A DNA stretch of 64,000 nucleotides from Micromonospora sp. CPCC 205371 (GCF_026130045.1 NZ_JAIBNX010000018.1:1-64000); one strand, 5' to 3'. Shown: positions 16,065 to 28,521, counted from the stretch's first letter. Numbers and translations: made by a program. The notes: generated by a model from the sequence alone, not told the origin.

Positions 16065-16469
16065 TCAGTCCGTGGGGACTGCTATGAACTGCGCTGCGAC
16101 CGTTCGGGCGCCCGCGGGCGCGCCGGTCATGCGGTGCCGCCGCTTGTACGGCTCGACCAACTCGCGGACTGCCGCGCCGAGCGCCGTCAACTCCTCCGCC
16201 GTCACGAACAGCACCGACTCGTTCAAGATCGCGGCGTCGTACCACTCGCGCGAGTCCGCGTCGGGGCTCCGCATCCACTCCCGTACCCGCTCGACGGTCC
16301 GCGCCAGGTACGCGTCGATCAGCGCACCTTCGGCGGCTCGTGTCTCCGCGTCGGCGCCCGGTCCCGCGTCGACCTGCCATGAGACGACCGCGCTCTGCCA
16401 GACCCGCTCCCGGCCGTCGCCTCGGCTGGGCGCCTGCTCCACCATGCCAGCCTTGGCGAGCGCGCGGAG

Positions 16470-16490
<21 letters not shown>
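16065..16490 (-). pseudogene. ArsR-type winged-helix regulator, N-terminus missing
   Basis: The recognisable part begins at ATSYHLRALAKAGMVEQ, the second half of the ArsR HTH, and continues through RVWQSAVVSW and a helical C-terminal domain to the TGA at 16065, about 141 residues. The first 40-50 residues of the wHTH that such proteins need are absent: upstream the frame simply runs on as the antisense of the MFS gene (Arg/Gly/Pro-rich, not protein-like). Homologous regulators usually stand divergent from an MFS gene with an intergenic promoter; here both genes meet with none. I read this as a deletion that removed both starts. A functional short form is unlikely but not excluded. Start coordinate marks the end of recognisable homology. 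Confidence 0.65.
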
Positions 16491-19439
<2,949 letters not shown>

Positions 19440-19447
19440 CGTGTCGA

Positions 19448-20410
19448 TCAGCCCTTCGTCTCGGGGGTCTGTGTGACGAGCTGCCTCGCGACGCTCGCGC
19501 ACACGTTGGCTCCGTAGTCGAGCCCGTACTCGATCGGATAGCGGGTCATCACGGCGAGCACCCAGTCGTCTGCCACCGCCAGGCAGTTGAGGTGCCACAT
19601 GCCGTCCGCGCCGATCCGGGTCCAGCCGTTCTTGATGCCGACGCCCTGCTTGACGATCTCGTCGGGCAGGCCGTCGATGATGCCCCAGCGACCGCCGCCG
19701 GACTTTTCGTGCTGGTCCTTGTCGGCCGTCGTACCGCGCACGCGCGCCATCTCGTTCAGCACCCAGCCGGTCCACTGCGGACCGGCGGCGGTGCCGTTCT
19801 TGACGCAGTCGCCGAGACGCACCGCGTCACGCGGCGACATCTGCGTGTAGCTCCACCAGCCCGACCGGCCGATCTTCGTGTCGGTCAGCCCGCAGATCGC
19901 GATCATGCGGGTAACCACCGGGTCACCGCCGCCCGCCACGTACAGCGACTGCGCCGCGTCGTCGTCGCTGTCCCGGATCGCCGTGCTGGCCTGGGCGAGC
20001 CGGTCGGCCGACGGCTTTTCGCCCCGTTCGGTGGCACGGCGCAGGTAGTCGGAGACCAGCCAGACCTTGATCATCGACTCGGTGGAGTTGGTGGCGGAGA
20101 TGTTCTTCGAACCGGCGATCTTGCCAGTGGCGCGGTCGAGCAGCGCCCATCCGAAGAAACCATCCACATCAACCTCTACGGGGCCAGCCGTAAGAGTGGT
20201 TCGGATTTTGGCGTCCGGTGTTGGAGTCGGTGTCGGGTTTCGCGGTGGCGTGGTCGCCACAACCGACGGCGATGTCGACGGCGATGCCGCCGGTGCCGGG
20301 GCTGCGTCGGGCTCGTCCCGCCCGAGTCGGGCAAATGCGGCGGGTACAAGTACGAATCCACCGAGGACGATCGCCGCGATCGTGAACCACATGATCACGC
20401 GAGGGCGCAT
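19448..20410 (-). CDS. Serine beta-lactamase-fold protein, membrane-anchored (copy 2)
   Basis: 320 residues from the ATG at 20410. The layout copies its neighbour: signal anchor (VIMWFTIAAIVLGGFVLVPAAF), a Ser/Thr/Pro linker, then the fold with ESMIKVW (SxxK), RDSDDDAAQS (SDD in place of SDN) and IKNGWT (KNG in place of KTG). Both copies end with a similar NCLAVADDWVLAVMTRYP-type strand. The motif order supports the serine hydrolase fold, while the altered second and third motifs argue for a changed or regulatory activity. Promoter is in the 152 bases divergent from paaA. Confidence 0.75.
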   Translation of the reverse strand: MRPRVIMWFTIAAIVLGGFVLVPAAFARLGRDEPDAAPAPAASPSTSPSVVATTPPRNPTPTPTPDAKIRTTLTAGPVEVDVDGFFGWALLDRATGKIAGSKNISATNSTESMIKVWLVSDYLRRATERGEKPSADRLAQASTAIRDSDDDAAQSLYVAGGGDPVVTRMIAICGLTDTKIGRSGWWSYTQMSPRDAVRLGDCVKNGTAAGPQWTGWVLNEMARVRGTTADKDQHEKSGGGRWGIIDGLPDEIVKQGVGIKNGWTRIGADGMWHLNCLAVADDWVLAVMTRYPIEYGLDYGANVCASVARQLVTQTPETKG

Positions 20411-20504
20411 GAGGGGTGTTTCCAGGGGGTGTAGCCGGAGGGATGGACCAGTGGAGTCTACGTCTGGATGCTTGAAACTCCATGGAGTAGTTGATCGACT
20501 ACCG

Positions 20505-20530
20505 CCAGTGGATTTTGTGACACCCACTGG
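20505..20530. promoter_or_regulatory. Inverted repeat in the paaA upstream region
   Basis: CCAGTGG (20505-20511) and CCACTGG (20524-20530) form a 7-base inverted repeat around 12 bases, 32 bases before the paaA start. A further CCAGTGG lies at 20448-20454 and GTAGTTGATCGACTAC at 20488-20503 is a separate palindrome. One of these may be the paa operator, but no paaR or paaX regulator gene is in the window. Confidence 0.4.
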
Positions 20531-20562
20531 CCGTGCAAGGCCTGAGCTGTAACACTGGTGGG

Positions 20563-21573
20563 GTGTACGGGAACGATGGGCTTCTGGGCGAGGTCGAGGC
20601 CGCCGAGGAGGCGCTCCGAGACGCTGCCGGGCGGCGCCTCAGCGGCGGCGAAGGCCTTGAGGAGTACTTCATAGCGGTGATCGAGGCCGATCAGAAGATC
20701 GAGCCGCGCGACTGGATGCCCGACTCGTACCGGAAGACCCTGATCCGGCAGATCGCCCAGCACGCACACTCCGAGATCATCGGCATGCAGCCAGAGGGCA
20801 ACTGGATCAGCCGGGCGCCCAGCCTCAAACGCAAGGCGATCCTGCTCGCCAAGGTCCAGGACGAGGCCGGCCACGGCCTGTACCTGTACGCCGCCGCGGA
20901 GACCCTGGGCGTGAGCCGGGACGAACTGGTCCAAATGCTGCTGGAAGGCCGGCAGAAGTACAGCTCGATCTTCAACTACCCCACGCTCACCTGGGCGGAC
21001 GTCGGCGCGATCGGCTGGCTCGTCGACGGCGCCGCGATCGTCAACCAGGTGCCGCTGTGCCGCTGCTCGTACGGCCCCTATGCCCGGGCGATGATCCGGA
21101 TCTGCAAGGAAGAGTCGTTCCACCAGCGGCAGGGCTACGAGATCCTGCACACACTCGCGCACGGCACGGACGGCCAGAAGGCCATGGCGCAGGACGCGGT
21201 GAACCGCTGGTGGTACCCGTCGCTCGCGATGTTCGGCCCGCCCGACGCCGACTCGACGCACTCCGCGCAGTCGATGGCGTGGAAGATCAAGCGGTTCTCC
21301 AACGACGAGTTGCGGCAGCGGTTCGTCGACATGTGCGTGCAGCAGGCCGAGGTGCTGGGCCTGACGCTGCCGGATGCCGACCTGCGATGGAACGAGGAAC
21401 GGAAGGCGTACGACTACACGCAGCCCGACTACGACGAGCTCAAGCGGGTCATATCGGGCGACGGTCCGTGCAACCGGCAGCGAATGGCGCACAGGCGCCG
21501 CGCCCACGCCGAAGGCGCCTGGGTACGCGAGGCTGCTGCCGCCTACGCGAAGAAGAGGCATGCGATTGTCTAG
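20563..21573 (+). CDS. paaA: Phenylacetyl-CoA epoxidase catalytic subunit PaaA
   Basis: 336 residues from the GTG at 20563, which gives the family N-terminus VYGNDG. The diiron carboxylate ligands are visible in [29 protein letters not shown] (ExxH) and [11 protein letters not shown] (ExxH), the two half-sites of the ferritin-like bundle. [18 protein letters not shown] is a PaaA signature. With PaaB, C, D and E it turns phenylacetyl-CoA to the 1,2-epoxide using O2 and NADPH. It heads a five-gene operon with overlapping ends. A GTG at 20533 is also open but gives ten odd residues. Confidence 0.95.
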   Translation: MYGNDGLLGEVEAAEEALRDAAGRRLSGGEGLEEYFIAVIEADQKIEPRDWMPDSYRKTLIRQIAQHAHSEIIGMQPEGNWISRAPSLKRKAILLAKVQDEAGHGLYLYAAAETLGVSRDELVQMLLEGRQKYSSIFNYPTLTWADVGAIGWLVDGAAIVNQVPLCRCSYGPYARAMIRICKEESFHQRQGYEILHTLAHGTDGQKAMAQDAVNRWWYPSLAMFGPPDADSTHSAQSMAWKIKRFSNDELRQRFVDMCVQQAEVLGLTLPDADLRWNEERKAYDYTQPDYDELKRVISGDGPCNRQRMAHRRRAHAEGAWVREAAAAYAKKRHAIV

Positions 21574-21850
21574 CGAGTGGCCTCTGTGGGAGGTGTTCGT
21601 GCGGCCCCGGCGCGGCCTGTCGCACGGGCACGTCGGCAGCCTGCGCGCGCCCGACGCGGCGATGGCGCTGCGCAACGCCCGTGACCTGTACACACGTCGC
21701 CAGGAGGGCGTGTCGATCTGGGTCGTGCCCGCCACGGCGATCACCGCGTCGAGCCCGGACGAAAAGGACGCGTTCTTCGACCCGGCGGCCGACAAGGTGT
21801 ACCGCCACCCCACGTTCTACGAGGTGCCGGACGGGGTGCAGCACCTGTGA
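21560..21850 (+). CDS. paaB: Phenylacetyl-CoA epoxidase subunit PaaB
   Basis: 96 residues, normal for Paa[23 protein letters not shown] at the N-terminus and [14 protein letters not shown]-like strand match the family. PaaB has no metal site and holds the PaaA-PaaC assembly together. The start ATG lies 14 bases inside the 3' end of paaA, and the stop overlaps the paaC start. Confidence 0.93.
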   Translation: MRLSSEWPLWEVFVRPRRGLSHGHVGSLRAPDAAMALRNARDLYTRRQEGVSIWVVPATAITASSPDEKDAFFDPAADKVYRHPTFYEVPDGVQHL

Positions 21851-22542
21851 ACGGCGTCGACCGCCTCTTGCGACTCGGTGACGACGCGCTGATCGCGGCG
21901 CAGCGGCTCGCCGAGTGGCACGCCAGCTCGCCCGAGATGGAAGAGGACGTCGCGCTCGCCAACATCGCGCTCGACCAGCTCGGCGCCGCGCGCCTGTTCC
22001 TCACCTACGCGGGCGAGTCGCTCGGAAAGGACGAGGACGCGCTGGCGTACCTGCGGGACGATCGCGAGTTTCGCAACTGCCTGCTGGTCGAGCTGCCCAA
22101 CGGCGACTTCGCGGTCACGATGGCCAAGCTGCTCTTCCTGTCCGCGTACCAGTTGCCGCTCTACACGGCGCTCGCCGCCCGGCCCGACGAACGGCTCGCC
22201 GCCATCGCGGCCAAGGCCCGCAAGGAGTCGGCGTACCACCTCGACCACGGTTCACAGTGGACGATACGGCTGGGCGATGGCACCGAGGAGTCGCACCGGC
22301 GCATGCAGGACGCCGTCGACCAGATCTGGCCGTACACGCACGAGCTGACCGCCGGCGAGGTCAGCCGGACCGACTGGCTGGCGAACGTCGAGCCGGTGCT
22401 CGACGAGGCGACGCTGGCGCGACCGGCCGACGACGGCTGGGCGCCCGATGGTGGGCGGTCCGGTGTCCACACCGAGCACCTGTCGTGCCTGCTCGCCGAG
22501 ATGCAGGTGGTGCACCGGGCGTACCCGGGGGCGAGATGGTGA
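21847..22542 (+). CDS. paaC: Phenylacetyl-CoA epoxidase structural subunit PaaC
   Basis: 231 residues, all-helical ferritin-like. EWHASSPEMEEDVALANIALDQLGAAR and KESAYHLDHGSQWTIRLGDGT are typical PaaC segments (quoted in parts under 20). PaaC is the non-catalytic partner of PaaA. The GTG at 21847 overlaps the paaB TGA in a GTGA, and the 3' end overlaps paaD by 7 bases. Confidence 0.93.
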   Translation: MNGVDRLLRLGDDALIAAQRLAEWHASSPEMEEDVALANIALDQLGAARLFLTYAGESLGKDEDALAYLRDDREFRNCLLVELPNGDFAVTMAKLLFLSAYQLPLYTALAARPDERLAAIAAKARKESAYHLDHGSQWTIRLGDGTEESHRRMQDAVDQIWPYTHELTAGEVSRTDWLANVEPVLDEATLARPADDGWAPDGGRSGVHTEHLSCLLAEMQVVHRAYPGARW

Positions 22543-22997
22543 CGCCACGGCAGGCAGCCGCCGCGGTGGTCGACCCCGAACTGCGGGTGTTGACCATCGA
22601 AGAGCTGGGCATCCTGCGGGACGTACGGGTAGACGGCGAGCGGGTGACCGTGACGATCACGCCGACGTACACGGGCTGCCCGGCCATGGACGTGATCCGG
22701 GCCGACGTCCAGCAGGCGGTGCGCGCGGCGGGGTACAGCGACGTTGCGGTCGAGACCGTGTTCGCACCGGCATGGACCACCGACTGGATCAGCGACGCCG
22801 GCCGCGCGAAGCTGGCCGCGGCGGGCATCGCGCCCCCGCACAGGGCCGGTCCGGTAAGGCTGAGCCTCACCGTCCGCTGCCCGCGCTGCGGGTCGCCCGA
22901 CACCGAGCAGCTCAGCCGCTTCGGCTCCACGGCCTGCAAGGCGCTGTGGCGCTGCCGTGCGTGTGCCGAGCCCTTCGACCACGTGAAGGCGCTCTGA
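22536..22997 (+). CDS. paaD: PaaD, DUF59-type maturation factor of the epoxidase
   Basis: 153 residues. A DUF59/MIP18-like domain (VVDPELRVLTIEELGILRDV, PTYTGCPAMDVI) is followed by a C-terminal zinc-ribbon CPRCGSPDTE...CKALWRCRAC with four Cys. PaaD is thought to help insert iron or Fe-S into the epoxidase system. The start is the ATG inside the last bases of paaC; the stop overlaps paaE by one base (TGATG). Confidence 0.93.
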   Translation: MVTPRQAAAAVVDPELRVLTIEELGILRDVRVDGERVTVTITPTYTGCPAMDVIRADVQQAVRAAGYSDVAVETVFAPAWTTDWISDAGRAKLAAAGIAPPHRAGPVRLSLTVRCPRCGSPDTEQLSRFGSTACKALWRCRACAEPFDHVKAL

Positions 22998-24091
22998 TGA
23001 GTGTCACGATCACGCGGCCGGTGCGGCGGCGCCCGGTCTTCCATCCGCTCACCGTCGCGGCCGTCGACCGGCTCACCGACGACTCGGTAGCCGTGACCTT
23101 CGCGGTGCCGCCGGAGTTGCGGGAGGCCTTCGGGTTCCGGGCTGGGCAGCACCTCACCGTGCGGCGGGTCGCCGCGGACGGCGACGACGTGCGCCGGTCG
23201 TACTCGATCTGCTCGACGCCCGCGGAGCTGGCCACCTCGGGCCGCCTGCGGATCGGGGTCAAGGAGATCCCCGGCGGCGCGTTCTCCCGCTTCGCCGCCC
23301 GCGCGCTGCGGCCCGGCGACGCGGTCGAGGTGCTGCCGCCGCTCGGGCACTTCACCACGGCGTTCGCGCCGGATCGGGTCCGGCACTACGGCGCGGTGGT
23401 CGCGGGGTCGGGCATCACCCCGGTGCTGTCGCTGATCGCGACCGCGCTGGCCACCGAGCTGGGCAGCCGCTTCACGCTGCTGTACGGCAACCGGTACGCC
23501 CGCAGCGTCATGTTCGCCGAAGAGCTGAGCGACCTGAAGGACCGGTACCCGGACCGGCTGCACATCGTGCACGTGCTGTCACGCGAGCCGCAGGAGGCCC
23601 GGCTGCTCTCCGGGCGCATCGACGCCGACCGGCTCGGCGCGCTCGTCGAAGCCCTAGATCTGTCCGACGTGGACGAGTGGTTCCTCTGTGGACCGCACGG
23701 GCTCGTGATGGACGCCAAGGCCGTGCTGGGCTCAGCTCTGGTCCACATCGAACTCTTCCATGTGGAGGATGCGCCCGCGCCACCGCGCCGGCCCGAACCC
23801 GACAAGGACGCCCCCGGCGCCCAGGTCACCATCCTGCTGGACGGCCGCGCGTCCAGCTTCACGATGGCACCAGGGGAGCGGGTACTGGACGCGGCGCTTC
23901 GCGTGCGCGCCGAGCTGCCGTACGCGTGCAAGGGCGGCGTGTGCTCGACCTGCCGGGCCAAGGTGGTCGACGGTGCCGTGGAGATGGCCCGCAACTACGC
24001 TCTGGAGCCGGACGAGCTGGCCGCCGGTTACGTCCTGACCTGCCAGTCCAGCCCGACCACCGACCGGGTGGTCATCGACTATGACGCGTGA
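22997..24091 (+). CDS. paaE: Phenylacetyl-CoA epoxidase reductase subunit PaaE
   Basis: 364 residues. A ferredoxin-NADP reductase module comes first: RSYSICSTP binds FAD and VAGSGITPVLSLI binds NADPH. A plant-type [2Fe-2S] domain closes the protein with CKGGVCSTCRAKV and the fourth Cys in LTCQSSP. It passes electrons from NADPH to the PaaA diiron centre. It is the last gene of the operon and overlaps the convergent broken aldo/keto reductase by 20 bases. The downstream steps (paaG, paaZ, paaJ, paaH) are not in the window. Confidence 0.94.
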   Translation: MSVTITRPVRRRPVFHPLTVAAVDRLTDDSVAVTFAVPPELREAFGFRAGQHLTVRRVAADGDDVRRSYSICSTPAELATSGRLRIGVKEIPGGAFSRFAARALRPGDAVEVLPPLGHFTTAFAPDRVRHYGAVVAGSGITPVLSLIATALATELGSRFTLLYGNRYARSVMFAEELSDLKDRYPDRLHIVHVLSREPQEARLLSGRIDADRLGALVEALDLSDVDEWFLCGPHGLVMDAKAVLGSALVHIELFHVEDAPAPPRRPEPDKDAPGAQVTILLDGRASSFTMAPGERVLDAALRVRAELPYACKGGVCSTCRAKVVDGAVEMARNYALEPDELAAGYVLTCQSSPTTDRVVIDYDA

Positions 24092-24650
24092 TCTCGTCCA
24101 GTTCGGCCAGGTCTTCCGCTGACGGTCGCCACTGGCCGGCCGCCACGTTGGCGCGTATCTGCTCGGCCGTTGTCGCCCCGGCGATGACGGACGCGACCGC
24201 GGGCTGCGCGGCGAGGCCGCCGATCGCCACGTCGAGCGCGGCCAGCGTCTCCTCGATCGGGGTGGCCGGGTCGGGCTCGTGCATCTGGTACAGGTCGATG
24301 TGGTCGGTGTCGAGCCGCCGCAGCGACGCCTCGACCGCGCGGTGGATGTACCGCCGGGAGCCACGTGCACCGAAGTCGCGCCCGTTCACGCCCTCCATGT
24401 CCATGCCGAACTTGGTGGCGATTATCACGTCGTCGCGCCGCCGGCCGAGGACAGCGCCCAGGTACTCCTCGGAGGTGCCGTGCGGGGTGCCGTAGATGTC
24501 GGCGGTGTCGAAGAGCGTGATGCCGGCGTCGATCGCGGCGTCGACCACCTCGCGGGTGCCGTCCAGGTCGAGCTTGCGGCCGAAGTTGTTGCAGCCCAGC
24601 CCCACGACTGACACGGAGAGGCCCGAATTACCCAGCCGGCGGTGCTCCAT
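24072..24650 (-). pseudogene. Aldo/keto reductase with an internal deletion
   Basis: 192 residues, while family members have 310-330. The N-terminal half is good: VSVVGLGCNNFGRK, FDTADIYG (the catalytic Asp and Tyr), VIIATKFGM (Lys) and HIDLYQMHEPD (His). At about residue 138 the sequence TLAALD runs straight into VAIGGLAAQPAVASVIAGA, which normally sits 110-130 residues later. So strands and helices 5-7 of the barrel and half the NADPH site are missing, in frame. It should not fold as a full TIM barrel. The start overlaps the end of the upstream membrane protein by 23 bases, which suggests the pair was once co-translated. Confidence 0.75.
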
Positions 24651-26106
24651 CGGCGTCCTCCCGCTGCTTGTTGATCAACCCATGCAAGGCTAGCGCGGCT
24701 CCCACGGCGGCCAGCGGCAGCGCGGGCAGCGCGTACCGGGCCTCATACATGCCGAGCAGCACCGTCAGGACGGTCAGCCCCGGTCCGGCGAGCAGGAGCA
24801 TGACCGTGGCCAGCCGGGTCTGCCCGGGCACCCGGCGACCCGCGAAGAGAGCGGCGAGGGTCAGCAGGAGTGCCGCCGAGAAGATCAGCGGGATGGTGCG
24901 GACATACTTCCCGTACGCGTCGAGGGCGCGGGTGAGCGGGGTAGCGGCGGGCGCGTTCGACAGCGGCGCGAAGTCGTCGGCGTAGCCAGGGCGGGCGCGG
25001 GCCGGCGGGCAGCGATCCGGTACCGGTGTGCTGTCACGCCACTGCTCCGGCGGCGCCCACCGCTCGCGCAGGCAGTCGTGCATCGGTCCGAGACGCATCC
25101 CGGGCACGAAGTGGGCGAGCGACTCCTTGCCGGCGGAGCGTAGGTAGTCCAGCGGCTGCTGCTTGATCACCGCGATGGAGAATTCGTTGATGAGCTTGAC
25201 GCCCTCCGGCGTGTACACCATCCGCTGCATGTGCTGGGGCCGACGCCAGAAGTAGGCGTCTGCCCGGTCGTAGTGCACCTCCGGGCAGAGCGTGCGCTCC
25301 TCGGGAGTCAGCTTGATCCGGTCGCAGTCGGCGATGATGGCCGCCCGGCCGTACAGCGCGATGCTGGTCTGCGAGCCGTACACGCTAGGCCGGTCGCCGA
25401 TCCACTGCATCACCGCGATGTACGGCACGGCGAACGCGACCGCGAACGCGACCAGGGGGCGCCAGCCGACCCGCACCGCGAGGAGGTACAGCCCGACCAG
25501 GAGCACGACGGGCAGAGCGCTGGGCTTGGTGAACCAGGCCGCGGCGAGCAGGATGCCGGAGCCGGCGGTGGCCATCCATCCCGGCTTCCGGTGCCACAGC
25601 ACGAGCAGCACGCCGACGGCCAGCAGCGCCGTGAAGAGGGTGTCGGGGAGCAGGTAGTGCTCCACCGTGACGGCCAGCTCGTCGAAGAGCAGCGGCACGA
25701 CCGCCAGGCAGGCGATCCAGCGGGACACGCCCCGGCGCGCCAGGACGGCGTACACCAGGACGGCCAGCCCGAGGCCGAGCAGGTGCTGTAGCAGCGCCAC
25801 GGACAGGAACGTGCCGGTGGGTTCGAGCCACTTGAGCAGCACCACGAAGCCGAGACCGCGGCTGACGTGCGGGGCGAGCGGTGCGTCGCTCAGCCTGATG
25901 TACGAGCCGCTGTCGCCGTAGAACCAGAAGGCTGGCTGGTACGCGATCATGAAAAGCAGCCGGAGGACGCCGCCGAGCAGGAAGAGCGTGAGGAAGACCC
26001 AATGCCGTCGAAGTTGATCAACTTTGCCGGCCGCGGGCGTCTCGGGGGCGATCACGGTAGCGGTCACAAGTGCGGCGGCCTTCACAGCTAGAGGGGTTGC
26101 CAGCAT
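24628..26106 (-). CDS. Polytopic membrane protein, GT-C glycosyltransferase-like
   Basis: 492 residues with about nine to ten transmembrane helices. The first loop carries FWFYGDSGSYIRLSD, an acidic first-loop motif as in GT-C (PMT/GT39-type) glycosyltransferases that use polyprenyl-phosphate sugars. A large extracytoplasmic loop between about residues 270 and 400 contains five Cys. The C-terminus RYALPALPLAAVGAALAL resembles other actinobacterial mannosyltransferase-like proteins. Donor and acceptor are unknown. The start is the ATG at 26106; the much longer antisense frame to the right is a shadow of mqnC. It is divergent from mqnC with only 12 bases between starts. Confidence 0.75.
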   Translation of the reverse strand: MLATPLAVKAAALVTATVIAPETPAAGKVDQLRRHWVFLTLFLLGGVLRLLFMIAYQPAFWFYGDSGSYIRLSDAPLAPHVSRGLGFVVLLKWLEPTGTFLSVALLQHLLGLGLAVLVYAVLARRGVSRWIACLAVVPLLFDELAVTVEHYLLPDTLFTALLAVGVLLVLWHRKPGWMATAGSGILLAAAWFTKPSALPVVLLVGLYLLAVRVGWRPLVAFAVAFAVPYIAVMQWIGDRPSVYGSQTSIALYGRAAIIADCDRIKLTPEERTLCPEVHYDRADAYFWRRPQHMQRMVYTPEGVKLINEFSIAVIKQQPLDYLRSAGKESLAHFVPGMRLGPMHDCLRERWAPPEQWRDSTPVPDRCPPARARPGYADDFAPLSNAPAATPLTRALDAYGKYVRTIPLIFSAALLLTLAALFAGRRVPGQTRLATVMLLLAGPGLTVLTVLLGMYEARYALPALPLAAVGAALALHGLINKQREDADGAPPAG

Positions 26107-26118
26107 ATCGGCGGGGGT

Positions 26119-27321
26119 GTGCTCACGTACTCTCGGATTGTGAATCGGGAGATCGAGAGCATCCTCCAGCGCGGTGCCGACGGCGGGCGGATCACGCCCG
26201 AGGAGGCGCTGCTCCTCTACACCGACGCCCCGTTCCACGCGCTGGGTGAGGCGGCCGACGCGGTGCGGCGCCGCCGGTACCCGGACGGCATCGTCACGTA
26301 CCTCATCGACCGCAACATCAACTACACGAACGTGTGCGTGACCGCGTGCAAGTTCTGCGCCTTCTACCGGGCGCCGAAGCACCGCGAGGGTTGGTCGCAC
26401 CCGATGGAGGAGATCCTGCGGCGGTGTGGCGAGGCGGTCGAGCTCGGCGCCACCCAGGTGATGCTCCAGGGCGGGCACCACCCCGACTACGGCGTCGAGT
26501 ACTACGAGGAGCTCTTCTCCACGGTCAAGAAGGCGTACCCACAGCTCGCCATCCACTCGATCGGCCCGAGCGAGATCCTGCACATGGCCAAGGTCTCCGG
26601 CGTCTCGCTCGAAGAGGCGATCACCCGCATCAAGGCCGCAGGCTTGGACTCGATCGCCGGTGCCGGCGCCGAGATGCTGCCGGACCGGCCTCGCAAGGCC
26701 ATCGCGCCGCTCAAGGAATCGGGCGCGCGCTGGCTGGAGGTCATGGAGCTCGCGCACAGGCTCGGCGTCGAGTCCACCGCGACCATGATGATGGGCACCG
26801 GCGAGACGCACGCCGAACGCATCGAGCACATGCGGATGATCCGCGACGTGCACGACCGCACCGGCGGGTTCCGCGCCTTCATCCCGTGGACCTACCAGCC
26901 CGAAAACAACCACCTCAAGGGCCGCACGCAGGCGACCACGCTGGAGTACCTGCGGCTGATCGCGATGGCCCGGCTCTTCTTCGAGCAGGTGGCGCACCTC
27001 CAGGCGTCGTGGCTCACGACAGGCAAGGAGGCGGGCCAGCTCTCCCTGCACATGGGAGTCGACGACCTGGGCTCGATCATGCTGGAGGAGAACGTCATCT
27101 CCTCGGCCGGTGCCCGCCACCGTTCCAACCTGCATGAGCTGATCTGGATGATCCGGTCCGCGGGGCGCATCCCGGCCCAGCGCGACACGCTGTACCGGCA
27201 CCTGGCAGTCCACCGCACGCCTGCCGACGACCCGGTGGACGACCGAGTGGTTTCGCACTTCTCGTCCATCGCGCTCCCCGGGGGCGGTGCGGGGCTGCCC
27301 TTGCTTGAGGTCAACCGGTAA
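26119..27321 (+). CDS. mqnC: Cyclic dehypoxanthinyl futalosine synthase
   Basis: 400 residues. CVTACKFCAF is the radical-SAM CxxxCxxC cluster; GATQVMLQGGHHPDYG and SIGPSEILHMAKVSG are MqnC signatures. It cyclises dehypoxanthine futalosine by radical chemistry, the third step of the futalosine route to menaquinone. The GTG at 26119 has a purine-rich stretch before it; a GTG at 26140 (VNREIESIL) fits some family N-termini equally well. An LPXTG protein gene follows after 10 bases, an unusual partner. Confidence 0.93.
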   Translation: MLTYSRIVNREIESILQRGADGGRITPEEALLLYTDAPFHALGEAADAVRRRRYPDGIVTYLIDRNINYTNVCVTACKFCAFYRAPKHREGWSHPMEEILRRCGEAVELGATQVMLQGGHHPDYGVEYYEELFSTVKKAYPQLAIHSIGPSEILHMAKVSGVSLEEAITRIKAAGLDSIAGAGAEMLPDRPRKAIAPLKESGARWLEVMELAHRLGVESTATMMMGTGETHAERIEHMRMIRDVHDRTGGFRAFIPWTYQPENNHLKGRTQATTLEYLRLIAMARLFFEQVAHLQASWLTTGKEAGQLSLHMGVDDLGSIMLEENVISSAGARHRSNLHELIWMIRSAGRIPAQRDTLYRHLAVHRTPADDPVDDRVVSHFSSIALPGGGAGLPLLEVNR

Positions 27322-27331
27322 CGTTCTGTCT

Positions 27332-28510
27332 ATGCTTTCGCGCGTCGGCTTGGCCGCCGCGGTGGGTCTGCTGGCTGGGGGCGCCTTCGCGATCCCGGCA
27401 TATGCGGATGCGGCCGCCGACATCGAAGTAAAGATCGCCGGCACCACCATCGCGGCCGGCGCACCGGGCAAGGCCGGGCAGCTGTCGCTCGTCAACCATG
27501 GGCCCAACGACGCCGCCGGCGTCACCGTCACCTACACCGTGACCGGCCTCGACACCACCAAGGTGACGCTCGTCGGGCTCGACCATTGCGACGACGAGAG
27601 CGCCGGCACGATCGTGTGCCGTCTCGATCCCGACGTGGTCAAGGCCGGGCAGGACCGTGACCTGGCGCTGCTGTTGGTGCCAAAGGCGGATGCCACGGGC
27701 GACGCGGGCGAGATCACCGTCTCGGTCGCCGCCGACACCGCAGACCCCGTCCCGGTCAACAACACGGCCACCGCGGCGGTCGCCGTCGGTGGTGAGGGCG
27801 CCGACCTGCGGTTGTACGCGCCCGACGTGTACCAGGACGAGACCGAGTGGACCGAGCCCATCCCGCCGGGCGGCACCGGCACCGTGTGGGCCTACGTGCA
27901 GAACCAGGGCGACACGCCCGTCACGGGAATCACCGTGACGGTCTTGCTCCCGGAGCACGTGTGGTTCACGGAGACGCTGGCCGGCTGCACCTACTACGCG
28001 CCGCAGCGCCGTGCCGTCTGCTCGCGTGAAGACGTCGTATTGGTGCCGGCGCACCAGGACGACCCGGAAGACGAAGAGGACCCGCCGTCGTCGGGCTGGT
28101 TCTTCTGGCGGGTCAAGGTCGCTGCCAACGCGCCAGGCCCCACGGCCCTGACCGGCGGCACCATCACCGCAGCACCGATGGAGGCGGGCCTCACCGCGGC
28201 GCGCGCCGCGGCGATCGCGCCTGGCGACTTCTTCACCGCGGAGGCGCCGCTCGGCATCGAGATCGACGTCGACCCGACCGATAACACGGACGAGTACACG
28301 GTGTTCGTCGCGGCGAAGACGACGCCGAGCCCGACTCCGAGCAAGAGTCCGACGCCCAGCCCCAGCGCGAGCGGGAGCGGCGGCAGCGGCGGCAGCCTGC
28401 CGGTCACCGGCGGAGGGTCGCCTGGCACCGTCGCCGCCATCGGCCTAGCGACCCTGCTCCTTGGTTCGGGCCTCGTCGTTGCCGCACGCCGCCGGCGTGA
28501 CCTTCGCTAA
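27332..28510 (+). CDS. LPXTG cell-wall anchored protein, first of three tandem copies
   Basis: 392 residues. Signal peptide 1-25 (LLAGGAFAIPAYA|DA). Two immunoglobulin-like repeat domains of the DUF11/CARDB kind follow (VNHGPNDAAGVTVTYTVTG; VQNQGDTPVTGITVTVLLP), each with a Cys pair (HCDDESAGTIVC; GCTYYAPQRRAVC). A Pro/Ser/Thr linker leads to LPVTG, a hydrophobic helix and RRRRDLR. It is 10 bases after mqnC and 11 bases before the second copy, so it may share the mqnC transcript. Cell-surface role unknown. Confidence 0.85.
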   Translation: MLSRVGLAAAVGLLAGGAFAIPAYADAAADIEVKIAGTTIAAGAPGKAGQLSLVNHGPNDAAGVTVTYTVTGLDTTKVTLVGLDHCDDESAGTIVCRLDPDVVKAGQDRDLALLLVPKADATGDAGEITVSVAADTADPVPVNNTATAAVAVGGEGADLRLYAPDVYQDETEWTEPIPPGGTGTVWAYVQNQGDTPVTGITVTVLLPEHVWFTETLAGCTYYAPQRRAVCSREDVVLVPAHQDDPEDEEDPPSSGWFFWRVKVAANAPGPTALTGGTITAAPMEAGLTAARAAAIAPGDFFTAEAPLGIEIDVDPTDNTDEYTVFVAAKTTPSPTPSKSPTPSPSASGSGGSGGSLPVTGGGSPGTVAAIGLATLLLGSGLVVAARRRRDLR

Positions 28511-28521
28511 CCTGCCATCTC

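Noticed and set aside
24628-27531. Minus-strand frame of 967 codons reaching across mqnC
   Set aside because: Only the part from the ATG at 26106 is protein-like with membrane helices; the rest is the antisense of mqnC.
28320-28380. Short repeated Pro/Ser/Thr codons as a tandem DNA repeat
   Set aside because: This is the low-complexity wall-spanning linker of an LPXTG protein, not a separate repeat element.
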